The position numbers were made by a program, and so were the translations under genes. From Sarcomyxa edulis (lineage: Eukaryota > Basidiomycota > Agaricomycetes > Agaricales > Mycenaceae), in assembly GCA_009761415.1 (NCBI GenBank), contig QUOL01000002.1, positions 1,612,001-1,676,000 of the forward strand: a stretch of 64,000 nucleotides of DNA. Direction: 5' to 3'. Position 1 is the stretch's first letter; each line of letters starts with the position of its first letter. The notes below the pieces were generated by a model that was given only the letters and a program-made list of their open reading frames with translations, did no database searches and was not told the DNA's origin. Shown here one piece after another: positions 33,716-44,065 of this stretch.

Positions 33716-36700
33716 TTACCCGTAAGCATACTCGACTTCGTCGACACCTGCACCAGAAGGGAAAGGATTTGACTCTGACTGCTCCCGAGGCATGGGCCCT
33801 AGCTCCGCGACATCGTCGTCATCATCAACGGCACTCCCGTCGTCTAGTCCAAATGGCAAGACAGGTCGTAGACCGTTTCCTGACGAGCGACGATGACCAG
33901 CAGGAGATTTCGGAAGTGCAGCCATTGTTTTCGGGCTCATATGCTGATTTTGAAAGCTGATGAGAAACGCAATGTTGCAGTTCGAGCACGGAAGGACTTA
34001 CCTCCCAGTTATTCAAATTTTCATTCACCACATCTCCATCTTCACGAAGATCCAAACGAGCATCGTCTCCCAACTCACCAATGCTCGCTATACTCTCGCT
34101 ATCACTGATTCCATCGGCGTTGTCTGCCGCAAACGGTGGGAGACGATTCCAGGCTGAGATCCCACCGAATAACGGCCCGTCGGTAGACTGTTCGTCCGAC
34201 CAGCCTAAATCTGACAGATATTCCTCGTATTCTTCCTCAAATGCGATATCCTCAGTGACATATGGTAAGAAAATCGAAGGATCTGCAGCTTGCGAGCGAG
34301 ATGGGGGGAATACGTCCGCATCGACGACGTTCGGCGTTCCGAGCGGTCGAAGCATATTTTCCATTCCTGGATGCAAGCCTTCTAGATGCGACATACTTGT
34401 GGTACGCCTGTGTGGAGGACCGATCTGGGTAGGTGGTGCGATGGGCCCGTATCTCTTGACGTTATCTACCGAATCAGAGGGTCATGAGTAATCGTAGGGG
34501 AGTAAGGTGCCTGTATATAGCCTCACAAAATTTGACAAGTTGACGCAGAGCAAGTTCTTGGGCCTGAGAACTGGATATGAGCCAATATGAAAGAGACTCG
34601 TGAAGAAGAGGATTACCTGAGCCTCTGCTGCATCATCAGCTTCGTTTCCAGTCAACCATTCGTCCCGAAGGTCAGGACGGCAGTTCATGTAGATCGATGT
34701 TATGAGTTTCATGTTCGCTGTGAAAGGTATCAGTATGGTCACGATTGAGATGACAAGCCGTCTTACATTGTCGCCATTTCCGCCCACACTTCGGGACTTG
34801 GCTCTTAATCAGTTTCAATATATGTAAACGCAACATCGGATGTTCGACTCGAAGAATCTTCTTCAGTACAGGCTAAATTCAGCATCATGAATGAGCATAC
34901 AACGCGCACAACAAAGCCAGCCCTTCAAGAGAAAGGCTTACCGCGCTCTTAAACTGAATAAGCAGCCAAATTCGATGAGACCGATTTTTCGAAAGTTTCT
35001 GTACGATCTTAGCATAATTGATAGCAGAGAAAAAGTTCCGCCACGAATAATCCGTCAGCAACTCAACCTCCTCATCTTGACTTCGTGAGCCTGATGACAT
35101 CTGTCTGGGTGGACGGAGCATGTTATCTTCGGGTCGATCGGGTTGTGGGTTCTTTGAGAAATTTGCTAGGCAATATCGGAAGAAGCTGGACCATCCTCGG
35201 TCAGATAAATTCCGGGGGGAAAGAATGATGATGCGTTGAGACATTACGCGTTACGCACTTGTTATCGGGTGAGTCAGCTTTTGAGACCATGGACGCAGCG
35301 ACGTCTTGAACGCCGAACATACGCATGATGACGAGCATGACATTGTTATCGAGTAGTGAAAGCCCCAGGTGATGGAATTTCATGACGTCTGTTCCATACA
35401 GACATCATTAAATTGTGCGAGGTTTAACATGCAATACATTGACTCACGAGAACGCTTGAACCATTTCAAGAGCAACAGTAATATGGCTGACAAGGCCTTG
35501 TGAGTGATCTCGCGATGTCGAAGGACGTCGATCTCATCTAGAGTAAGAGGAGTGGGAGGAGGTCCTTCTTGAGCGGCTGAATATATATCAGTGATCAAAA
35601 GCTACAACGAATGACTCTGAGGAAAGATACACATACGGGACGTAACACCAGGCGGGAATAGAGAAGAACCAGAAGATTGTGGTTGTTGCATATTCGTACC
35701 AGCAGAGATCGTCGCCATGAAGAGTTTCAAGAGGACTTTGACCCATGCCGCGAAGAATGGATAGACTTCACTCTTGAGACAGAAAGCAAAGGGTCAGAGA
35801 TATATTTCTGTGTTTGTTTGACAGCAAGAAGGACGTACATAGATTTGTTCAACTCGTTTCAAACGCATTAGATCCTCCTTTCTCTCTTTCGCCTTTCGTT
35901 TCTCTCCAGTCGTTTCCGCTTTCTTGATAGCAGCATCCGCTTCTGCTATCTTAGTATCCAGCAATGCAATATCCGGTAAAGGCTCAGACGTCTCGGGAGC
36001 CTACACGAGTCAAAACAGAAAAATTAGAGAAAACCAATACCCAAAGCACAAAGACTCGAATTCTCAAAATTAAAACTCACATTAGACCTAATCGTCGACG
36101 ACTCAAACCTCGTCTCAGACCCAGACCCAGACCCAGGCATATAATCCAACCCACTCTCCGCCTTCATACAATCCTCTCTCGTCCTCCACATCTGCGCCAA
36201 CGCCAAACTGACATACATATGTTTATTGATGAGTTTATCGGCTTCGTCGATCGCGAACGGGACTAATCTCGCGTCTTTCCCTAGCCCTTTTCCTTTCCCC
36301 AGTGTACTTTGTGAGAACGGGAAGAGGAAGGGACGGGTTTGGTCCGTTTGGTATTGTTGTTTCTTTGGTTTTGGGGAGTGCGGAGGGGAGGGTGCTGGGG
36401 TGCCTGGTTGGAGGTTTCCGCGGTAGGCTTGTTGTTGTTGTTGCTGTTGTTGTTGCTGCTGCTGCTGCTGCTGTTGGTGTAGTTGTTGTTGGGAATTGAA
36501 AGGATGGTTCTGGGGATGTTGAGGAAGTCCGGAGTTGAGAGGATCTGTGTCATCGTGGTGGTAGTGGTGGCGAATGGGGATGGGAGAGTAAGCTTGAGCT
36601 AGCTTTGTTAGTGGAAGAGCTGCGAGGGGTTTGGGAGGTGCGGATTCGGTGACTGGTGGTGGCGCGGGAGGTGGGGTGAATGTGGGGTATTTGATGGATG

Positions 36701-38052
36701 TTTCTTCTCTGAATATTTCGATGTCAAGTGGTGATGACTTGATTGGGATAGCTGATGATAAAAATTAGAGATGCATATCTCAATGGTGAGGTAATGCTTA
36801 CTTTCATCTGGTATGGGAGGTAAGCCCCACAAGTCCCTAGAGAGCTTTTTGACACGGGCGAGTTCGCGAATTCCTCCTAGACATGCTAAGAGGGTCTTCC
36901 AAAGCACTAGAAGAAGCTAGAGAATATATGTGCTTCAGGAGAACGGTTGAAATCTGATGAGTGCGCAGTGTTTTACCTTCTTCATAGGATAATTCTTTGT
37001 CGTGCGGTCGTGCATCCTCGACAGGACATTAAGGAGGTACACAGGTAACGGAGGATCCAAGCTCACTGTATATCAGGCGGTCAGAGATATGCTAAAAACA
37101 TGATTATGCACAACAGGACTCACTCAATTCATCAGCAAACTCGTCGTGGCCTTTGAAGACCTCTATAAGATGATATAGCATGCCGAGATAGACGTAGATC
37201 TCGGTAGTGACTTCCTCAATTAAATCAGATTTCTCTTCAGCAGTGATACCGAGATGCTCGAGGTCGGTTTCAGTGAGGCACCTGTATATACAACTCAGTA
37301 AAGACGTTCTAGATGAATAATCATATCTCGTGGGCACCATAATATTTCTTGTCTTGAACTAGCAATCTTCATGGCTTCCACGATACTGCTGATACCATCG
37401 GAAGAACGTACAATCTTGCAGTTCTCGAAAATCCAATGGAGTTGGTGTTCAGGTGATGTCGTTTCGGCGAAAGTGCCTATACAAACAAGTCAGTCTCGTG
37501 GATATGTTGTAAGTTTGGTCGGTACGATAGAGACTCACCTTGTAAGATGTAGAATAGTCTTCGAGCATTGGTAAATCGAATCTCCGAGTCTCGATGCTCC
37601 AAGCTCTCGAGTAAAAGTTCGACGTGAGCTTTCCGCTGTGCGGGCGTGCTCTTCATCCATTCTGCGCCGATTCAATGTGGCTCAGATGCCCAAGTTATTT
37701 GAAAGCTTGCTTACCAGTCGTATACGAGTTCTCCCAAGCCTTTAGGTTTTCTGCTACCTGAGGCATCTCGACATATGAATAGAACTCGTCGATCTCATTC
37801 ATCACGGTATCCTCATCGTCATAGTGGAAGTCGTAGACCATTCGCTATATTCAGACAAACGCATTTGGTCAGAACATTGTATTCCATACGTGAGTTGCAT
37901 AGGATTGTGTGTACTTTCGGCTTTGGTGCAGAATTGACCATTGCCTTGAGTTGGCCAAGAGTGATGGAATCAAGGCCTGTTTGATGGTTTGAGTTGTTGC
38001 CATTATCTTGAGGTTGGTTGTTCATGTAGGATGGAAGTTGTGGGAAGGCCAT
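33716..38052 (-). CDS. FAR11: STRIPAK complex subunit FAR11/STRIP (1099 aa)
   Basis: Eighteen exons, first 38052-37915 and last 33943-33716; exon lengths sum to 1100 codons. The N-terminal N1221 domain carries FYSYVEMPQVAENLKAWENS, ARRLFYILQGTFAETTSPEH, MLYHLIEVFKGHDEFADEL and LLLVLWKTLLACLGGIRELA. A disordered, Gln-rich middle follows (exon 8, 36751-36081). The DUF3402 half has EVYPFFAAWVKVLLKLFMAT, THKALSAILLLLLKWFKRS, DYSWRNFFSAINYAKIVQKL and FYNVKRYGPIAPP, ending in an acidic YEEYLSDLGW segment and a polar tail. FAR11 scaffolds striatin, PP2A and GCK kinases at the nuclear envelope. In filamentous fungi its orthologue (HAM-2) is needed for hyphal fusion and fruiting. The exon 8 middle is longer than in animals. 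Confidence 0.93.
36429..36488 (-). repeat. CAG/CAA repeat encoding polyglutamine in FAR11
   Basis: On the minus strand, 16 consecutive CAG or CAA codons are flanked by CAC, CTA and three more CAA codons, giving a run of Gln near residues 385-405. It is an imperfect trinucleotide tract that is likely variable in length among strains. Confidence 0.85.
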
Positions 38053-40292
38053 GAGGAGGCTGGGTGTTTACTGCAAGCTCACTGCAGCCAGTACTTGGTG
38101 CCGGTGAGGCCTAGGGGACGGTGATTTGAAGCGAAGCAACTTGGTCGCGTCGATCGTGCAGAGCCAGTAGGCAAACATCCACAACCTGCCAGTGCCTCCT
38201 CCTCCTCCTCACATCAACTGCAGCACCTCGAGGCTTGGCAGCATCCCAACATCCCCTCAAGGACAGCACCAGCGATCTACCATAGTCTACTATACTCAAT
38301 CTGCAAGGAGGAGACGCCCAAGCTGGAAGGAGACGACGTACAGCGAACTGCCTGCATCAGCTGTGTATATGATCTTGATGTACTAGAGTCGCAGTCTTCA
38401 AGTCACCTGGCAGGCACTTGTCTGATTCTAGAGTAAACGGTACGTCTGGCGCTCTTGCAGAATACATTTCCAACAAACCTTGATTCCATGCCTCAGTAGC
38501 GCAGCAACTTGTGCTAAATTTCGATGTCATGGCGGTGCTGTTGACCATGCCATTACACAACTGGGAACTCTTCGTGCACCGGCTTAACCCCATCCACAAT
38601 CCCTTGATACGTGATTTATCCCAAGGAAAACGTTTTTTTCTCTCGCATTCACGGTCAGACGGGAGTCTCCCGGCCCTCCATCGGAGTGGACGTTTGAATC
38701 GTCTGACATAGTCTGTACCCACGTTTGTAATGTCGCCCCTCGGAATCGCTGACCATGGATGTACCCATGGATAGACATAATCATCGACTCCTGCGCAGAA
38801 GCTCGAATCCTTCCCTTTGACATAACATTTGTACGTGTTTCTTGCCGGCATCGCCGTAGATCTTTTGCAGTTTTGACTATGTGAACTTGCAGTTTTTTTA
38901 GGTCGCGCCGCAGTGATGTTATCTCAGGTTTTGACGCCGCATCGCCGTAAAGCATTATCCTGGGGGATTGACTCACCTGGCACATATCTGGATAACGCCG
39001 TGGTTGCCCTTGTGGTTCTTGATACGTTTCGTTACTGCTATATTTGCCCGTCAGCGCTCAGTAATTCTCCTGCATGGTCCGATCAGCGTTATTATGCCGG
39101 CGGGGCTCCCAAGTCATCACACTCGTTCTTTCTCCTATTCGCTCCTGTCCGCTCCTGTTCGGTAGGGTATTGCGTATTGGACTTGCCGAGCCTACGGCAT
39201 AAACATGGACCTTTGTCTCCGAGACGTTGTACCTCCTCTTTCGCCCCTAGACTCGGAATTTCAAAACATGTTTTGCGTTACCTCCGCGTAACCCTCAAAG
39301 CCTTATATTGGTTTGGTCCGAAGTTCAATCGACGTGCTGCCAGACTCCAGTCACTGAGTCGGTTCTAAGGCCGCCCAAGATCACGGACACGGACACGTTC
39401 GTACCTGGGTTTGCTTGGGTCAATTTGGATGTTATCTAACGCCAGGATCGGGGTACAGTAACATGCTATTAGCCAAGGAGCTGACGTGGGGGGACGCGTC
39501 AGAGTTCTGATGCAACGTTGATTTCATATGGACTTTGGGGGCCACTTGGGTGTTCTATATCAGTGGCTACTTTGTGGCTACATGACTCGAGCACATCGAT
39601 GGGATTGATGGCCACGATAATGGGGGCGGCCATACGCTGCGGATAGTTACCGAAGTCAGGTAGACCACCTTAGTAACTGGTATAACACGGTGTAGTCAGA
39701 ATGTTGATGCGATACGGCTGGATCTTGCCCTCTGAATCACACTAGCCATTTGGCCACGCCGGGCGTGTGCGTCGGGTCCGTAGCGTGGGAAAACAATTAG
39801 CCCGTTCAGAAAAATAATAAAAAAAGAAAGTTGGAAACTCACTGTCTACCACCGACAAGCCACCCTCAGGATCGACCCTCTAAAGTCGGTTCCTTGCTGG
39901 TCTCCTCGTCCCCCCCCTTCTCATCCACCCTTTGCGACGAAGACTCATAAGGGCCACTCCATCTCTTCAACAGGTACTTCCACGTAGCTTCATCTGGTGG
40001 CTCTCAGTAAACGCTCCTTTCTTTTACAACCCGGAGCACCTCAAAAGGCACGCCTTTGCTGTGCGTTTGCCAACCACCAGTCCCGCTCTCTCCATCCCGC
40101 TTTTCCCTTTTTTCGTCTTTCAATCGCATCGACTCTTACGACACACCTTTACGACCCCATCTTTTCTCTCTCTTTCTCGCTCTCTCGCTCCTCTTTCGTA
40201 AAGAAGAGCCGTGCAGATCAGAGTCTCGTAGTCACTTTCACGATCTTCTTCGTGTTCTTGACTCTTGTCTCTTATCCGCCCCCAACTTGCAG
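38053..40292. other. Long intergenic region (2.2 kb) upstream of FAR11 and the second cyclin
   Basis: No frame here has splice-supported extensions or recognised motifs. Frames of 151-164 codons occur on both strands (38357-38851 minus, 38913-39368 plus) but look compositional. Short repeats such as CTCCTGTCCGCTCCTGTTCG lie at 39142-39161. From about 40080 to 40260 the plus strand is strongly pyrimidine-rich and runs into the cyclin ATG, probably its promoter and 5' leader. No tRNA was recognised. Confidence 0.5.
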
Positions 40293-42734
40293 ATGCCAGT
40301 CCCCGTACCCCGTTTCTCAAAACCCCGTGCGCACCCCGTCATCAAGACAACCACCTCTGGTACAGACCAGTTGAACCCTCCAGTCTTTCATCAACTCAGC
40401 TCCACCCTCCCAGTCTCCCCAATAGGCCCACCACCTTCATTCGGTACTCGTGAACAGTGGATCAACTCGTTGCCATCCTGGAGAAGAACAAAGCCACGCC
40501 GCATTTGGGAGGACGACGCTCGCCTCGTCGAACAACTGCGTGAACGGGATTGTTTTCAACAGGGGTTGACCGTTGCGGACAACGCTTCTGTCATCAAAGG
40601 AGCGCGCGCGCAAGCGTGTATTCCGCCCCTGCATACCCTACTCGATTCATCTCGATCCGTCGGATCTTCCGCCCAGTACGCTCAAGGTTGTGACGACGAC
40701 GCAGACGACGAAATGAGCCCAGTAGGCTCTGATGGTGATCAAGGTCAATTTGACGGACAGAGTCAGTGGAGTGCTACTTCGCCGTTTGGGAGTGATGGGA
40801 TGGACGTTGAGTATCACTCGAGGCTTGATAACTCCCCGGCTGATTGGGAGTGTGGCGAGCATGCCTATGAACGAGGCGCATTCACACCAGTCTTTGAAGA
40901 TCAGTCTCCTGGGACCAACAGTGGCCGCGATCCTATCTCTAGCCCACTTGAGCCAGTCACTCCGTTTGGCGACTTTGTCGACCGCGCTGTGGCTGCTGCC
41001 AATCAACCTCACCACGCCGTCTATGAGAACGCTATCATGGAGGAACCACAGTTCAATCAAGCATGCGGTCCAGAGTGCTACCAGACTCAACAGGAATACC
41101 AATTGGTCCCGGAGAACACTAGGAACCCTACACCTGCTCCCGAACTCGTTGTCACTCCCAGCGCCACCCCCAGTTACAAGAAACTGGCCGAGCCTCTATC
41201 CGACTGGGTCGCGAACTACGTCTGGAAAGTATGCACTACTGGTTTGAGCCTGCCATCCATGTTCTCGCCGATGTGCGTCTACCCTTTCACATTGTTCCAT
41301 TCCTCCTTTCTAACTTGCCTTTCTTCAGCACTAGCCCGATCAATCAGTACGCCACTTCGCCTCCCAGCTACCTGGCGGCTTCCGTTCATTCCCTGCTACT
41401 GTCCACATTGTTGCAGCCATCTGCAGTCTTTTTGGCACTTTGGTATATTGTTCGGTTGCCCGTCTACTTCGGGGCTAATGGTCTCGGCAACGATCGCGTA
41501 AAGGAGTTGCGTTTCAGAGTTGCTCTTCTTGGAGACGCTCGTGGAAGCCTCGATCGGAGCTCTATGGAAGAGAGTGCACCATTCAGGTTGATTGTCCTGG
41601 GATGTATGCTTGCCAACAAATGGCTCGATGATCATACGTTCTCAAACAAGACTTGGTACGTTTTGTTATCATTCATTCAGCCTTGCATGGTTACTGATAC
41701 GTTTCTACTATAGGCATACTATCTCTAATGTTCCTATAGCTTCTTTGAACAAACTAGAGTCTTTGGCCCTCGACATATTCTCTCATTCACTTTCCATCTC
41801 GACTCACGACTGGTCTCAATGGCTTACCCACGTCATGTCGTACCATGTCTCTCTTACCTCGCCTTCTCACCCTCAGCCAATCTCTCGCCCATCGGCAAAT
41901 CCCCACTCGATTGTCCGGAAAGCCATCGACGAGATAATTCAGGCACCGGCTGCCTGTCATAGCGTGTCCTCACCTCATCCGGAGCCCGTCTTCCTGGGCT
42001 TGGAAGAAAGAAGATTGGAAAAGTTGGAGAAAGAACATGCCGCGGAGGCGCTTGATATTGATCTTGACGCCGATGGTCCTCTGAGAGAAGAGTATCTTCC
42101 CAAGCGGCGCCGCATGAGTGGTGCTAGCTCCAACTGGAGCAACCCTTCAGAAGGCAAGTATGTTGCTGCTACTCGAGCTGCCCTTGAGAAGATGCACGAC
42201 TGGGAGAGGCGTGAGATGGAGAAGCCGCTGCCGCCCCCCGCAAAATGGAGTCCGGCCGGCGATGAACCCATTCTGCGGGACCGCAACCGTGTGAGCGGGC
42301 ACTATGTTGCTGTACAGCCTCCTCCTGCCCCTACAACTGCGCCGTACGCTTTCCCACCGCGGTATCCCGATACGGTCTACCCTACTCAGAATTGGAACAC
42401 GCCTGTAGGGTATGGGTACGACATGCCATCGCAACATACGATCCAAGCCCCGTTCTCTCGATATCCATTCATCGTTCCCGTTTCCATGTCTCATTCGCGT
42501 TCTCAATCTCTTTCTTACGATCAGGATAATACACAAGGCCGCCATCTCCGTTCCTACTCTCAGTCCCGGTTCGAATACCAGTGTAGCGATATCCGCATGA
42601 CTGCCAATGAGCTCGCACCTTCAGCTCAAGTCGATGCCCCTCAATGGGCTTCCACGGCACATTACGCGTACCCTGCAACTGCTTTCGCACCTCACACCAG
42701 TGTCAACTATCAGTCGGCCTGGCTCAGGACTTGA
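40293..42734 (+). CDS. Cyclin-box protein with long disordered flanks (775 aa)
   Basis: Three exons: 40293-41272, 41329-41655 and 41714-42734; 2328 nt, in frame. After a 300-residue acidic, Gln/Ser/Pro-rich N-terminus come WVANYVWKVCTTGLSLPSMF, SYLAASVHSLLLSTLLQPSA, FLALWYIVRLPVYFGANGLG, FRLIVLGCMLANKWLDDHTF, and SNKTWHTISNVPIASLNKLE with ALDIFSHSLSISTHDWSQWL. The LANKWLDD..FSNKTW block and the W at the end of the next helix are characteristic of fungal Pho85-type (PCL/CLG1-like) cyclins. A region rich in basic and Tyr residues forms the C-terminus. It probably activates a cyclin-dependent kinase in growth or morphogenesis; the partner is unknown. The ATG follows the pyrimidine-rich leader; the frame is open upstream but has no other ATG. 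Confidence 0.82.
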
Positions 42735-44065
42735 GCTTCCATTCTCGCTCACCAAAGGCAACCGTACTCTCGAATACCACATCTAGACTGCATGTATGCA
42801 CATCGGCCAGTTTTTTCTCTTTCGTATCGACCTACAATATCTTTTCCCGACTGGAACGCACCTAGCACTGCATACCAATGCTTTCGGTGGTCTATTTTCC
42901 ACTCTCTTAGTCATCAACGACCCTCCAATGTGCCATATCCGACTTGACTGTCGTCGCTTCCGATCTTCCTCCATTTTTTCTCTTCTTTTCAAAGTGCTCA
43001 TAACTGGCTTCGGGCCCTCACCTCACCCCACTTTCGATGATATATTCACTCTGCCCTTAGGCATGGCAGAGGTTTTCTTCACATATACTTTCGAAGCATC
43101 ATCATCGACTTGCAACCAACCAACGCACGTGCTCTTTATCCGTCTAACCTCCTCGCGACTCCCATATTATTCGACGTACAAATTTACAAGACCCTCCAAT
43201 TGCCCGGAACACTTGTAGTCTCTCAAGCGGACTCCTCGAGCTTGCTTTTTTCTTCCACAACCGCTCACGATGTACCGTACAGTACGCCTATTGCTTCCAT
43301 GATCGCTGAAAACTTTTTTTTTCAATTTTTTGGAATGCCATTTTTTATTATTTCTGATTCCCATTCATTGGCATTTTCTTGCCTTGTTTACCCCACCGCT
43401 AATCGTATCGTTTGCGCGTTTTTTTGTTCTTCCCCATCTTCTTTTCCTCTGCCTACTTTTGGTCTCCAGACCGTTTCCTCATCGTTACCGTTACGAAACA
43501 CTCCCAAAAACATGCAGAAAAGATTCCGTAAAACCCCTCACAAAAACATCTTTTTCACACTTTGTTTTTTCTTCCAAACCCTCTCATCTCCGTACCCCTC
43601 CCCCATCTTATCTCCGTCTTTCTCACCTCTTCATTCCTCCTCTTCGTTCACGTACTACCTACTTCTCTTCTCTCCTCCCATACCTATCACTTTCGTACGT
43701 GTTCCCTAGGTAAGTAGTTATGCAATCCTCTTTACCTCAGCAAAATATAGGACCGTTCTAAGTTCGAAAGTGCTCCTGAGGATTGGTCCTGAACGACCAG
43801 ATATCCTGATGAGCTGAGTTCTCGTTTTTCTTCAAATCGTCTACCCTTCTAGATCTAGAGTTCTACCATTGTCTTGCGATCATTTCTAGTGGACTAGTTG
43901 TGGGGCAATTGATCACTTCTCCAGAACTATATTGACGCGACGACGCGTCGCTGTGACACGTGCTCAAGACAAACGGGTTTCGTCCGAGTACATTGGACAA
44001 CCCTGGACAACCATTTGATCTCTGACATTGCTGTCTTTAGATTCCTTGTCTCGTTCGAAGTCCAG
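42735..44065. other. Long intergenic region (1.3 kb) between cyclin and Zn2Cys6 regulator
   Basis: Pyrimidine-rich on the plus strand, especially 43220-43700, with T-runs. It probably holds the cyclin 3' untranslated region and the regulator's promoter. A 199-codon frame at 43110-43709 is a product of this composition (Ser/Phe/Pro-rich, no domain). Confidence 0.5.

Noticed and set aside
42565..42590. GGTTCGAATACC resembling a tRNA T-arm
   Set aside because: Lies inside the cyclin coding frame and lacks D-arm, anticodon arm and acceptor pairing.
43110..43709. 199-codon frame on the plus strand, with a 127-codon frame overlapping
   Set aside because: Composition (Ser, Phe, Pro, Leu) follows the CT-rich DNA; no domain, no splice logic.
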